Source of the DNA: a virus
Virus record (IMG/VR): IMGVR_UViG_3300035684_000001
Span: 1 to 64,000 of that record
DNA: 64,000 bases
Reading direction: 5' to 3' (one strand)
A program made the position numbers and the translations under genes. Positions 41,459 through 50,622 of this stretch are shown here, one piece after another. The notes below the pieces were generated by a model, which made no database searches, was not told the origin of the DNA, and saw only the letters and a list, made by a program, of their open reading frames with translations. The stretch's first letter is position 1. Each line of letters opens with the position of its first letter.

Positions 41459-41829
41459 TGTTCTTCCTCTTTACAGCAATATTCAAGCTCATCCCAATCT
41501 AGGTATTCAGGATGATTTAGCTCAGCTTTTTGAGCAATCCACACAATGTGATTTATTAAGGCAGTCTCCCTTTTTGAGAGTGGAAACTTTACTTTGCCAG
41601 AAAATCCAGCAACTGTCTCTAATTTTTGGAGGCATTCAATTGCGGGTTGCGCGATCGAAAAGGTCGTGACGTGCCTGCCTGTCTCCTTGTGCAAAATCTG
41701 ATAGGCTTCGCAATCTTCAAATATTTCATTGCGGGGGCGGATGACGATTGCAAAATTTTCAAGGGCGATCGCGGGAAAATGTAAAATTCTGTCTTTATGT
41801 GCAACAAGTTGTTGTTCGATGTACGTCAT
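41446..41829 (-). CDS. hypothetical protein
   Basis: 127 residues from the ATG at 41829 (the frame extends to 41877). Contains a beta stretch (IALENFAIVIRPRNEIFED) and cysteines at the end. No family recognised. Confidence 0.45.
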   Translation of the reverse strand: MTYIEQQLVAHKDRILHFPAIALENFAIVIRPRNEIFEDCEAYQILHKETGRHVTTFSIAQPAIECLQKLETVAGFSGKVKFPLSKRETALINHIVWIAQKAELNHPEYLDWDELEYCCKEEEQCHY

Positions 41830-41848
41830 GTTTTTGTAGTGCTTGTGT

Positions 41849-42250
41849 TTAGGTGTGAACAATGACGGAAAGACCAAAAGACTTTAGATTGTCAGCTACT
41901 TCGTTAGCAAGAACAATAATTTTATTTCGGTCTTCACCTACGAGTATATGACCTGATACCAAAAATAGGTTTCCATACCTAGGCGGTAGATTTTCCTCAA
42001 AGATAGTACCAGCACTGTATTTTAGAGTAGCAGAACTACCTGCATTTGCTTTTACTCTTTCAGATACTTCTTCGGAATGAAGGTGTAAAGGCAATGCACA
42101 TTTGTTTTTGAGGATCAAAAGTATCGATCGCGCCAACTTATAACTCTCTTGAGTTGTGGTTATATAGAAAGCCCTCGAATTAATATTAGAAATGTGAACG
42201 TCTGCGTGTTTTAAAAACATCTTTTCACTTGTAGATAGTTTTTGATTCAA
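41849..42250 (-). CDS. hypothetical protein
   Basis: 133 residues, alternating strands and helices (FYITTTQESYKLARSILLIL, LFLVSGHILVGED). Overlaps the upstream gene by 26 bases. No family recognised. Confidence 0.45.
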   Translation of the reverse strand: MNQKLSTSEKMFLKHADVHISNINSRAFYITTTQESYKLARSILLILKNKCALPLHLHSEEVSERVKANAGSSATLKYSAGTIFEENLPPRYGNLFLVSGHILVGEDRNKIIVLANEVADNLKSFGLSVIVHT

Positions 42251-42749
42251 GAACTTCGCAAATTACTTTCTCGACACAACCTAATTGATTGGGGTGGGTC
42301 ATCGCGGTTTGATTGATATTTACTATCGGGCGATCGTCTATAAAGTTTTCGATCTGGCGCATACCCCAGTTGAACAACATTTCCTCACCTTGTTCTAGTT
42401 GAAATTCTTCACGTTCTTGTTTCCAGAAATTGATCAAGTGATCTAAGAGCAAAAATCGAGAACCTCTTTTGGCTGCGTCTTGCAATTCCCACTTGATTTT
42501 GGCTAACCTTCGATCTACTTGGGAGATTTGAATTTCAAACTGTTGGTGGTAATGACTGCCATGCCAAAAACCAAGAATAATATCAGACTCAATGACGCTC
42601 CCAGTTACCTCTATTGACTGAAATACATTCGATGATAGACAATTCCATTCTGGATTTTTGATAAAATACCGCAAAGAGTCTAAATCCGGTGGGTAAATTG
42701 GTGAACAGTAATCCCTGATATAGAGTTCAATTAATCTATCTTGTTGCAT
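42225..42749 (-). CDS. hypothetical protein
   Basis: 174 residues, acidic, Trp-rich. Overlaps both neighbours (18 bases with the upstream gene). No family recognised. Confidence 0.45.
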   Translation of the reverse strand: MQQDRLIELYIRDYCSPIYPPDLDSLRYFIKNPEWNCLSSNVFQSIEVTGSVIESDIILGFWHGSHYHQQFEIQISQVDRRLAKIKWELQDAAKRGSRFLLLDHLINFWKQEREEFQLEQGEEMLFNWGMRQIENFIDDRPIVNINQTAMTHPNQLGCVEKVICEVLESKTIYK

Positions 42750-43207
42750 TTTAAACTCTCCTGTTTCGAGTTTTTAACGTGAGCATTCCAGGCAGCGATA
42801 GTTTCCTTTATAGGTAAAGATGTATCACGGTAAGTAGAATCGTAATAAACAGGAGTTCCAGTTTCTTTTGAGAAATGAACCTCACGCCCCCCAATTTCTT
42901 TTAAAGTTATCCTCTTTTTTGTTATTTTACTAACAACCAAAATTTTGTCTGCTCTAAGAGACATCGTAGGAGGCTTTATCCAGATTGGTCGAAGACAAGC
43001 TTCATCTTTTTCGTGAGACTCAGTTTTTTCGATCTCATCAATTTTACTTCTAATTAGTCCATAACAAAATCTATCTCCATCAAGATCTTTTTTTAATTTG
43101 CTTACCACAGCTATCCTTTGTTCAAGTTCTTTTTCTTCCCTTGCTAAAGATTCGCGCTGTTTTTCCAATTCTTCTAGCTCACGTTTTAACTCTGTTGATG
43201 TTTTCAT
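42731..43207 (-). CDS. coiled-coil hypothetical protein
   Basis: 158 residues from the ATG at 43207, chosen because the leader ACACACAAAACA precedes it (the frame opens at 43264). Residues ~3-45 form a Glu/Lys coiled coil; a beta-rich C-terminal part follows. First gene of the overlapping 42.2-43.2 kb block. Confidence 0.5.
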   Translation of the reverse strand: MKTSTELKRELEELEKQRESLAREEKELEQRIAVVSKLKKDLDGDRFCYGLIRSKIDEIEKTESHEKDEACLRPIWIKPPTMSLRADKILVVSKITKKRITLKEIGGREVHFSKETGTPVYYDSTYRDTSLPIKETIAAWNAHVKNSKQESLKCNKID

Positions 43208-43299
43208 TGTTTTGTGTGTGTTTAATGGCAATTGAGTTGTATTTATTAGTACACAGCCCCGCAAATCTCAGAAAAAACTACTTATAGTTTAATCAGTTT

Positions 43300-43503
43300 T
43301 TACTCGTAATTTTTTACACACCAATCATAGATATTTTCCATGCCTTTAGCAAGCAAAGGATTGTCAGTCATAACTATCGCAACCCACATAGCACTCAGTC
43401 TCTCATCTTTTTCTTGTTTAGTTAAATTATTCCAAGTAAGTTTCGTGCCTACTATAACTAAAGGAAGTTGTAGTAATCGTTTGAATTCATTATAATTAGG
43501 CAT
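43300..43503 (-). CDS. small hypothetical protein
   Basis: 67 residues (MPNYNEFKRLLQLP...). The frame is open upstream to about 43635 without a start codon. That upstream text (VIELYSDLGFQITTFHK) resembles the end of a GNAT acetyltransferase and may be a remnant. Confidence 0.4.
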   Translation of the reverse strand: MPNYNEFKRLLQLPLVIVGTKLTWNNLTKQEKDERLSAMWVAIVMTDNPLLAKGMENIYDWCVKNYE

Positions 43504-43659
43504 TATCTTCTTCCTTTTTTGTGTTTTTAGTTGCCAAAATTTCGATCGCCCCTTTCTTCCTTCCCCTTTGCAGTTAATAGCTCTAGTTTTGTGGAAGGTA
43601 GTAATTTGGAATCCTAGGTCAGAGTAAAGTTCGATGACGCGATCGGTCGCACGATCTCA

Positions 43660-44397
43660 TTACATCTGAGCGGGTTTGTCAGTACCTAACAACCTCTGCA
43701 AATCTTCTAGCGTTCGTCGTTTCCCAGAAGGATTCGCCCATTTATTGATTCGATGAGGGATTTCCCTTTTGACTTGTTCAACCGTAGGGCTTTCATCTGG
43801 GTTTTTGTAAAATAGCGGAATTTCTGCTTTCGATAGCGACAGAATCTCTGTTAATCCGCTATTATTTGACTTTTGCCAGCAATAGATATTCGTTGGACAC
43901 ATATCTGTAGCCCATTCTCCTTTAGCTGATTTTGTGTAACAGAATCTGGGGACGTTGATTATTAGCGTTGGTGGATGACGCTTGAGAAAGTCGGCGCGAT
44001 CGTCGCAGACCTCAAGCCAGTTCAACCGGAGAATCATAGCAATACCAACCTTTGCGTGGGAATATGCGTTTTGGACAATTGGTGCGGCAAGTTTGCCATA
44101 CGGCGGATTGCTAAAAATCCAGTCAGCTTCCGGCAAAGTTTCCCAGTGTTGCGCTTTGGTTGCATCGCCGTGATAGTCGGCAGGCTTGTTTGAATCGATA
44201 TCGTTGAGCCAAATACTGAAGCCAGCCTCTTTCATGATTGTGGCGATCGCGCCATGTCCCGCGCAAGGCTCCCCGATCGTGCCAGAAAAAGGAATGTGAG
44301 CTAGTCCTAAAAGTGTCAACCATGCAGGAGTCTCGTAAAAGTCAAACTCATGTCTAGTCGATCTTAAATTATCTGTTTTGTTGTTTAGTGCGTACAT
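43660..44397 (-). CDS. N6-adenine DNA methyltransferase (phage type)
   Basis: 245 residues from the ATG at 44397. Motif I is EPCAGHGAI (43-51) and motif IV is SNPPYGKL (96-103), defining an amino-methyltransferase. The opening YETPAWLTLLGL (DFYxTP pattern) is common in phage-type adenine methylases. It probably methylates the element's own DNA against host restriction. A dam-like fragment lies just upstream. Confidence 0.8.
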   Translation of the reverse strand: MYALNNKTDNLRSTRHEFDFYETPAWLTLLGLAHIPFSGTIGEPCAGHGAIATIMKEAGFSIWLNDIDSNKPADYHGDATKAQHWETLPEADWIFSNPPYGKLAAPIVQNAYSHAKVGIAMILRLNWLEVCDDRADFLKRHPPTLIINVPRFCYTKSAKGEWATDMCPTNIYCWQKSNNSGLTEILSLSKAEIPLFYKNPDESPTVEQVKREIPHRINKWANPSGKRRTLEDLQRLLGTDKPAQM

Positions 44398-44435
44398 GAT
44401 GAAGTATGTGGCTCCTAGTACAGATTGACAAGCGG

Positions 44436-44603
44436 TTAGGATAGTTTTGGGGCAATCGCCATTACATCCCCCAGACCGCCGACAAACAATGAAACATATC
44501 TGAGTCGGTGATCGTAGTGTTCTGCTATTAATGGGGCGACCAGGGTTTTTCCTCCAAGCCATTTGACTAATGGTGGTAGTCGCTTGATTGTTGTTTTTGA
44601 CAT
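44436..44603 (-). pseudogene. N-terminal fragment of a D12-class (Dam-like) adenine methyltransferase
   Basis: ATG at 44603: PPLVKWLGGKTLVAPLIAEH, then YVSLFVGGLGDVMAIAPK and a stop. The (W)xGGK and F-GG patterns are the first two blocks of D12/Dam enzymes; the rest of the enzyme is missing. The longer frame of the neighbouring methyltransferase reads through this region out of phase. Confidence 0.55.
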
Positions 44604-44682
44604 TGCCTTGAATTGCCGGAGGCGACCCGGCAATGCGCCCAAAAATTATTTTGAGTTCTCAACAAAAGCCGTTATTAACTTT

Positions 44683-45888
44683 TTAGAAAGTGTCGGGTTC
44701 TGACTCGGTTTCTCCGGTTTCAACTTCAACTGCTGCAACATTTTGAACTTCCTCTTCTTCGTATTGGTAATTTTCAACTTGTTCCTCAACTTTTTCTAGA
44801 GCGTTTAGACAGTTGAGAAAATCCTGAAGATTGGTGATCGACAACTTGTCTGCAACGCCTGTGCCTTCTGGGCTGGTGACACCGTAGCGTCGAAACGCCA
44901 TCTCGCGAGCCCATTCAGACTCTTTCCCCGTTTCCTTGAGTCGCTTCCCCAGTTCCCGCATCAATTCTCGTTTTAGGGATTGATCTTCATCGGGAACTGG
45001 AGTCAATGCTCGCACACCTGCATCAGCACTTTTCAGTAAAGAACCATCCCCAAAACCAAGTTGGTGCAATACTGCTTGCGGAAGTTGAACCCCGCGTTCT
45101 TTGGCTTGCACGTACTGCTGCCACAAGAGGAACCGTTGATACCATAGCGGTTCCACCGTTAAAGTTATAGGCCAGTCTGGAGTTTCGTTGGTAGTGCCTG
45201 TTCGTTTTTTGGAATTTTTATCGAAATTGGGGGCTTTACGTTTTCCGCTCAATCTCTTCAAAGTGAACGGAATTTTACCAAAAGTTTCAGGCCAAGGAAA
45301 TGGGGATAGACTTAGCGAACCAAATTCTCTGTAGTAGTTGAGCAGTTGTTTGGCGATCGAGAACACCTCTCCGGAATGTACTGTAGTCAAACTAGCTAAC
45401 TGGTATGGCTCGATCGCCTGCATTTCCTGTAAGTAAAAATACAGCGTTCCCATACCTTTGCAGCTTTTAGGACATTCTGGAAACTCTTCACCATCTTGTG
45501 CAAACTTGGCACAAGGAATTTCTTCCCTAGCTTCGACAACTTTTCGATAATCACCTTTTTGTGTAGTTACTTTTATGCAGTGCTTGAGAATGTTCCTGCC
45601 GTCGCAAACAATTTCAAGACCGCTCAGTGAGTAAGCTTTGTTAAAGTTTGGGAATGTATGATCGGGTTTAGAGTATGCCAAAAAAATGGGTATTTCTTCG
45701 TGATACGAATCTTTCTCGTAATTGATTTTTTCCCGCAACCACGGTGTGTCTATATGAAGTCTGAGCTTTTCTTTTAAATTAGCCCCTGGTCTATCGTCTT
45801 GCTTGATATCTCCTTTAAACACCTGAATAGCTGTTTTGACTTCCCGTACTTCTAATGAGTCCAAATCGGTCTTTCCAAAGATCGGCAT
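44683..45888 (-). CDS. possible recombination directionality factor-like phage protein
   Basis: 401 residues from the ATG at 45888, where AGGAAAA precedes (the frame opens at 45927). A beta-rich N-terminal domain (KLRLHIDTPWL, IPIFLAY), then CPKSCKGMGTLYFYLQEM, TTVHSGEVFSIAKQLLNYYREFGSLSLSPFPW and PITLTVEPLWYQRF. This order resembles phage gp3-type recombination directionality factors and related DNA-metabolism proteins with a C-x-C-G-G-L segment. No integrase is in the window to pair with. The acidic C-terminus is low-complexity. Confidence 0.4.
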   Translation of the reverse strand: MPIFGKTDLDSLEVREVKTAIQVFKGDIKQDDRPGANLKEKLRLHIDTPWLREKINYEKDSYHEEIPIFLAYSKPDHTFPNFNKAYSLSGLEIVCDGRNILKHCIKVTTQKGDYRKVVEAREEIPCAKFAQDGEEFPECPKSCKGMGTLYFYLQEMQAIEPYQLASLTTVHSGEVFSIAKQLLNYYREFGSLSLSPFPWPETFGKIPFTLKRLSGKRKAPNFDKNSKKRTGTTNETPDWPITLTVEPLWYQRFLLWQQYVQAKERGVQLPQAVLHQLGFGDGSLLKSADAGVRALTPVPDEDQSLKRELMRELGKRLKETGKESEWAREMAFRRYGVTSPEGTGVADKLSITNLQDFLNCLNALEKVEEQVENYQYEEEEVQNVAAVEVETGETESEPDTF

Positions 45889-45966
45889 TGCTTTTTTCCT
45901 GTGTTGAGTGTTGAATGTTGTTGACAAGCGTTCCAGAATTAAGTTTCTTCTGGAATGCAGGACAAA

Positions 45967-47058
45967 TTAGGACAGATCGTCTGTTACAGAAGCACTTCCA
46001 CTGGCGATCGCCTCAACAGCCAACCTAATTTCAAGACAAGGCACTCGCCCTAGCTCGATAGACTGTGTTCGATGCACCACCAAGTCTGGAATTTCGCTGG
46101 GAGATTTAGGAAGGTGTTCCGGGGACACGATGTGAATGTCATCTTCTGTAAGCTCGTCCAAGGGACAGTCTTTTAGCCCAGACTTGTAATCTAGGACTTG
46201 CTCTTCAGTCCAATTGAGTTCATGCAGTGTGATCTCTGAAGCGATCGCCACCTCAAATTCGCGACAAATAGCTACCATGAGCTCGGCTGGTACATCTTCC
46301 GATTTCGTTACAGTGAAAAGCTCGATCGCGCTTGGTGTAACTTTCAACTTTCGAGAGTTAATACTGTTCGTCGGGGTTAACAGGTGGAAGTAACCGTCGC
46401 CGTCCGGGCGATCGGACAGTGACCAACCAAACTCAGTATCTGAGCTACAGCAACCACCTTTTGTCCAGATGATTTTGTACAGGTTTAAAGTTGCGTGATC
46501 GGGCCAAGTCCAAATAGAGTGCTTGTAATTCGCGATGTCGTTTTCAGTTTTTTGTGCTGCAACTTTAAGATCGGAATTGTATCGGTCTGAATTTGCTGCC
46601 CAAAAACGATATTTCTGGTATTGTTCGATAATCTCACCGATGAGAGCGAACAAGTAATGGCAAAGGTTGTCTCTGTCGATCCATTTCCTTTCTGCATAAC
46701 CGAAGTAGCCACCTACGACGCTGACGCCAACAGTGCACTTGCCACCGCAAAGATTTTCTGGAGCTGCTAATGTAATGACCGTGTGAGCTACCCTAAAACT
46801 GTAAAGCCACAGTCCAGAATCACTCTCAACAACTGGAATTTCTGTTGATAAATCCAATCGACGCAGGATAGCGCAGGTGTATTTGTCCAAAAAATCCAAA
46901 AAGGCTTGCTTGCTTTCTTCAATATGCTTGAACTCAAGAGCTTTTTTCTCTAAACGTTGGCGATCGAATTCTTCGAGTTGGCGATCGCGCATCTTTTTGG
47001 CTTCTTCCAACAAGGAATATTGGATACCGGGGATTGAAGCTGTGTTTTCGATTGTCAT
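45967..47058 (-). CDS. hypothetical protein
   Basis: 363 residues with an N-terminal coiled coil (~14-55), then a beta-rich middle (VVGGYFGYAERKWID) and an acidic end. The leader CAACACAAAACA precedes the ATG. No family recognised. Confidence 0.5.
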   Translation of the reverse strand: MTIENTASIPGIQYSLLEEAKKMRDRQLEEFDRQRLEKKALEFKHIEESKQAFLDFLDKYTCAILRRLDLSTEIPVVESDSGLWLYSFRVAHTVITLAAPENLCGGKCTVGVSVVGGYFGYAERKWIDRDNLCHYLFALIGEIIEQYQKYRFWAANSDRYNSDLKVAAQKTENDIANYKHSIWTWPDHATLNLYKIIWTKGGCCSSDTEFGWSLSDRPDGDGYFHLLTPTNSINSRKLKVTPSAIELFTVTKSEDVPAELMVAICREFEVAIASEITLHELNWTEEQVLDYKSGLKDCPLDELTEDDIHIVSPEHLPKSPSEIPDLVVHRTQSIELGRVPCLEIRLAVEAIASGSASVTDDLS

Positions 47059-47140
47059 TGTTTTGTGTTGTTGATAAGTGAGTTATCCGCCCTTTTAGCT
47101 CCTGCAAACACTGAGCAAAACGGTTTGACGGTTTGTTCTT

Positions 47141-47359
47141 TTAGATACCCCAACAGCCTAGGGGTTTGTTAACGGGATGATATTTATCTTTTTGATCTGA
47201 CAAGTAATCTACGGTACATACCGGAAACCACTTGTAATTATGTCTCCAAGGAGAAGGGCGATGCCCTGTGTTAGCTGGTGGTACAACCCATCCAATTACA
47301 GCATTATTTTGTTCGACTGTCAGCAGATCAGGGATTAAAATTGTGTTTTTGGCTGTCAT
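47141..47359 (-). CDS. small hypothetical protein
   Basis: 72 residues from the ATG at 47359, where the leader TTGCAAAACA precedes. No family recognised. Confidence 0.45.
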   Translation of the reverse strand: MTAKNTILIPDLLTVEQNNAVIGWVVPPANTGHRPSPWRHNYKWFPVCTVDYLSDQKDKYHPVNKPLGCWGI

Positions 47360-47394
47360 TGTTTTGCAAAGTTGTAGTTTGGTTATTCGATTGC

Positions 47395-47592
47395 CTAAAA
47401 CAAACAAAGCTGACCGTTGGAAGCTATCTTGTATTGAACGGTATTTTGGCGCAGTTTAGCTTCTTTATCGAGCAGTTCGCCGCAGCACCGTCGGATTAAC
47501 TTTCTGGAATAGCTAAAACGGATTATTAATCTGTTCAGCACAGCAATTCTCTGCTTGAGTTTTGCAATTTGCTTGGGAGTCATTTTTGTCAC
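47395..47592 (-). CDS. small basic hypothetical protein
   Basis: 65 residues, basic helix (IAKLKQRIAVLNRLIIRF). The ATGA overlap with the SAP-domain gene shows translational coupling. Confidence 0.5.
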   Translation of the reverse strand: MTKMTPKQIAKLKQRIAVLNRLIIRFSYSRKLIRRCCGELLDKEAKLRQNTVQYKIASNGQLCLF

Positions 47593-48527
47593 CCCGCGAC
47601 AGAAGCTACCCGATCACCCGCGCCGACCTTAACACTCTTCATTTCTAAATACTTGAGTGCCATCGATCTGGTCAAGAACTTGTGTCCTCTGGCTTGCCCG
47701 TAACGCCACACCCACCACCAGCCATCGCACGACTGATGGATTCGTCCAAAGCGGCATAGTTCACCTATTTTACTTAAAGGATCGAACCTCTTGCCCGCTT
47801 CCACCGCCTGCCGGATTACCGTGTGGTGGTAGTTGCGGTGAGCGCGCTCGGAAGCACAAAAGTTTTTTGTACCCGATTGAAGCACGACATAGATGCAGTC
47901 GCCTTCGATAAAGAAAGGGCGACTTTTTTCTTCTCGACCCAATATCTCCCCTTGAAAAGGGGTTTTCCAGGTTATTGTCTCGCGATCCACACATTCAGTG
48001 CGGACGGGGCGATCAAGTAACTTTTTGGGGTTCAGGATGTCATCTTTCAAACTGGCGATCGCCTCCTCAATTTGGTCTAAACTCCAAACTTCTTCTACTG
48101 GTTTTACTAACGGTGCCGGTGCAGGCAAATACCATTCTTCTACTTGACTGCCAGCAGGGGTGCGGACTACCAAACGAATACGCCCGTCGTCCATTAATGT
48201 TTTGCCTGCAACCACCCACAGGGGGTGATATGGCATTCCGATGTACTCGCCGATCGCCACTTCTGAACTTACCTTATCCCATATCTTTGGGAGAGTTGAC
48301 AATGCAGGAGAGGTGGCGGGTTCGTTTTCTTGCTCTAGTTGCGAGGCGATCGGTTGAGGGGCGATCGGTTCTTCAACCTTCTGGGGTTGTACCTCTAGAA
48401 TCCGGTTCTCGTAATCTCGACGGGTGCGAGAATCGGCCGTTGCCTTCAAACCCAGAGAAGCGTGAAGCTTGCGAATTTCGTCCCAAGAAAGGGCGCTTAG
48501 AGTTTCTCGCGTGTGTACTGTTATCAT
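47589..48527 (-). CDS. SAP-domain-like DNA-binding protein
   Basis: 312 residues. Residues ~10-48 (LSALSWDEIRKLHASLGLKATADSRTRRDYENRILE) have the two-helix pattern of SAP DNA-binding motifs. A Pro/Gln-rich linker, a beta-rich middle and a C-terminal region (ERAHRNYHHTVIRQAVEAGKRF, YGQARGHKFLTRS) follow. First gene behind the promoter at 48588-48617. Confidence 0.55.
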   Translation of the reverse strand: MITVHTRETLSALSWDEIRKLHASLGLKATADSRTRRDYENRILEVQPQKVEEPIAPQPIASQLEQENEPATSPALSTLPKIWDKVSSEVAIGEYIGMPYHPLWVVAGKTLMDDGRIRLVVRTPAGSQVEEWYLPAPAPLVKPVEEVWSLDQIEEAIASLKDDILNPKKLLDRPVRTECVDRETITWKTPFQGEILGREEKSRPFFIEGDCIYVVLQSGTKNFCASERAHRNYHHTVIRQAVEAGKRFDPLSKIGELCRFGRIHQSCDGWWWVWRYGQARGHKFLTRSMALKYLEMKSVKVGAGDRVASVAG

Positions 48528-48587
48528 TGTTAGGAAGTTTTATTTACCTTTGGGCGTTCTTGGCGGAGCGCTTTTTCGTGTGACTTC

Positions 48588-48617
48588 ATTATGCAAGGTA
48601 TACTTTACATCTGTCAA
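48588..48617 (-). promoter_or_regulatory. leftward promoter with near-palindromic spacer
   Basis: On the minus strand TTGACA (48617-48612), 18-base spacer, CATAAT (48593-48588). The spacer holds AAAGTATACCTT, a near-palindrome that could be an operator of the adjacent XRE repressor. The -35 overlaps the repressor's stop codon region. Confidence 0.6.
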
Positions 48618-48880
48618 GCCTTTTCCGAATTTTTATTTTTGCGGGTACTGAATGCCAGTACGAACTCAGCAAATGTACACTCAAGAAGATCGATAACCGC
48701 AAACATCTCGGCGGGGGTAAAAGTCGGAATCTCCCGATTGTTAGCCCACGCTGAAACCGACTGCCTGCTTAACGATCGCCCAGATATATCAGCCCAAGCT
48801 TTCTGGGTTAGCTCCGTAAAGCGTTGCTGAGTTAGTCGCCTGCGCTTAAGGATTTTTTTAAAATTGAGATTTTCTTCCAC
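48614..48880 (-). CDS. XRE-type repressor
   Basis: 88 residues with a GTG start. Helix-turn-helix pattern: FKKILKRRRLTQQRFTELT, SRQSVSAWANNRE IPT and MFAVIDLLECTFAEF, as in small cyanobacterial and phage repressors. Divergent from 49009 and upstream of the SAP-gene operon, which it may regulate. Confidence 0.65.
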   Translation of the reverse strand: MEENLNFKKILKRRRLTQQRFTELTQKAWADISGRSLSRQSVSAWANNREIPTFTPAEMFAVIDLLECTFAEFVLAFSTRKNKNSEKA

Positions 48881-49008
48881 TGGTTTTTTGGTGTAATGTG
48901 TGCTTTACTAAAATAACACAAGCGATCGCGCCCAATGTCGATACTTCAGAAAAAACCATCAGGTCGATCTGAAAGTTTCGAGTGATCGCCCACAAAGGAG
49001 ATTCAACA

Positions 49009-49284
49009 ATGCCTACCGACAGACTCAACCGTTTAATACTCAACATCAACAGACTGACCGAAGTCGAGATCGTACCGACCAACGACGACGAGGGTTGGTA
49101 CTGGGAGTGGCGGTGTGCTCATGGCGAAGTGTTCAAAAGTGAAGATCTGGCGCTGATCGACTGGATTCAACGCATTTGCAAAGATTACGAGAACTTGCTA
49201 GTAGAGGTTAACGATGACGATAGTGATGATGAAGTTGAAGATTCTCAGCCCATGACAACGATGAGACTTTTTTGCCCGGAGTGA
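49009..49284 (+). CDS. hypothetical acidic protein
   Basis: 91 residues from the ATG at 49009 (AAGGAG 8 bases before). Contains DDEGWYWEWRCAHGEVF and an Asp-rich stretch. Divergent from the XRE repressor and perhaps controlled by it. No family recognised. Confidence 0.5.
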   Translation: MPTDRLNRLILNINRLTEVEIVPTNDDEGWYWEWRCAHGEVFKSEDLALIDWIQRICKDYENLLVEVNDDDSDDEVEDSQPMTTMRLFCPE

Positions 49285-49338
49285 CCACAAGATAAGTTAA
49301 TAAGTAAATCACACCGCTCACCCACAACTTACAACAAA

Positions 49339-49725
49339 ATGTCCAAACAACACTCAGAGGTCAACATGAACGACAAAAACAACAAAATATCGAGAGAGTG
49401 TCTGGTCGAAATTAAATATTTTCAACCAGAAAAGAAATCATATTCAGGAAAATCCGCATTAGATGGTTATGCTCATTACCTGTCCCGGTACGTGTATACA
49501 AACTGTTGGCAGCGAATCACTGATCGCGGGCTAATTCAATGTCGCGAGGTTGGCGGTCAAGCTTGGTGGGATTTCCCTGATGGAGTGTGCGAGAAGTTTT
49601 TAAATCACTATCGAGCGGAAATTGTTGGGGAAATTGACGGCGATCGATATCTCGAAAGAAATAGATACGAACTCGCTCAACCAATTACTTGGGAATACGT
49701 AGAAAAAATCTGTAACGGAGGTTAA
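49339..49725 (+). CDS. hypothetical protein
   Basis: 128 residues; the leader CTTACAACAAA precedes the ATG. A second ATG at 49366 is possible. Trp/Tyr-rich. No family recognised. Confidence 0.5.
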   Translation: MSKQHSEVNMNDKNNKISRECLVEIKYFQPEKKSYSGKSALDGYAHYLSRYVYTNCWQRITDRGLIQCREVGGQAWWDFPDGVCEKFLNHYRAEIVGEIDGDRYLERNRYELAQPITWEYVEKICNGG

Positions 49726-49726
49726 A

Positions 49727-49952
49727 ATGGAAGACTTTAACGAAATATGATCGCGCTTATTTTTAACAAATCCCGATGCAGCGACGGCAGAAGCATTCGA
49801 TCGCGCGATCGATTCGGGTTCAATAATGAGAGACGATACTTGCCCGGTGCTGGATGCGAAACCGTTCAATTAATATTAATTTTCAGGGCGATCGCGAAGA
49901 TGCCGAAAAATTTGTCTTGTATTTACTTGCAAAACCAAAAAATTGCGTCTAG
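49727..49952 (+). pseudogene. decayed small gene
   Basis: GGAGG and an ATG at 49727 start a frame that meets TGA after seven codons (49748-49750). It continues as protein-like text (LFLTNPDAATAEAFDRAID...) and then shifts frame to FQGDREDAEKFVLYLLAKP before a stop at 49950. One nonsense codon plus one frameshift. Family not recognised. Confidence 0.4.
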
Positions 49953-50025
49953 TAAAACGCTAAACCGATCGCCCATAAGAAAAATAGCGTATATCGGGAG
50001 ATAGCCCCCAACACCAATATTCCAC

Positions 50026-50055
50026 AAAAAGCCCCCAGAACAATCCGGGGGCTTT
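50026..50055 (-). terminator. terminator of the cyAbrB-like gene
   Basis: AAAGCCCCC (50028-50036) with GGGGGCTTT (50047-50055), 10-base loop; the T-run is on the minus strand. Confidence 0.75.
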
Positions 50056-50100
50056 CGGGCGATCGGCATACAGCCAAGCGTACAAATTGTATGCAACTTA

Positions 50101-50550
50101 TTAGCGGTATGAACCATTCTCTACTAAAACACGAGCCTCATCTTGCTCGACTGAATGCTGGGATGCAGCAAATTTCACAGCGCGCTTGCTCAGAATTATT
50201 CGCGGTCCAGTAATTTGCGCTTCGCCTGAGTCGCGATCAATCGCGATGTCAATCTCATCGTCCTTATCAACACCGATCGCCTCCCACCAGTTTTTTCCGA
50301 TCACCACACCCCCAGCTTTTTGGCGGTGTAATACAGCAGAAGTAGGTTTGCCTCTCTTGTTGGCAGAAATTCCGCCAGCATCTAGTTCTTTCGCGTCTAT
50401 AAACGCTTCGTAATATTTTGCAAGCAGCGGTCTACCTTTTTTGTTTGCGTATCCTGCGGCGATCGCAATTTCTGGTCTTGTGGCTTGTGGCATAGACGCC
50501 ACTAATTCTAGCAACTTTTGTCCTGTTAGCATTTCCAATTTTTGAGACAT
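50101..50550 (-). CDS. cyAbrB-like transcription regulator
   Basis: 149 residues. The cyanobacterial AbrB layout is visible: LTGQKLLELVASMPQATRPEIAIAAGY, KYYEAFIDAKEL, then the C-terminal strand part GGVVIGKNWWEAIGVDKDDEIDIAID. Host cyAbrB proteins regulate carbon and nitrogen metabolism; a mobile copy could rewire host expression. Confidence 0.65.
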   Translation of the reverse strand: MSQKLEMLTGQKLLELVASMPQATRPEIAIAAGYANKKGRPLLAKYYEAFIDAKELDAGGISANKRGKPTSAVLHRQKAGGVVIGKNWWEAIGVDKDDEIDIAIDRDSGEAQITGPRIILSKRAVKFAASQHSVEQDEARVLVENGSYR

Positions 50551-50622
50551 TGTTGCAATCTTAACGCTTGTGGGGCGCGTACAGCAATATATTTTTCAAA
50601 ACGGGCGATCGGTTGCACTCAA

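Noticed and set aside
43504-43640. GNAT-like text (VIELYSDLGFQITTFHK) upstream of the 43300 gene as a separate gene
   Set aside because: No start codon and only ~20 suggestive residues; noted as a possible remnant only.
47975-48583. 202-codon plus-strand frame opposite the SAP-domain gene
   Set aside because: Antisense shadow; the minus-strand protein has a coherent domain layout, promoter and coupled neighbour.
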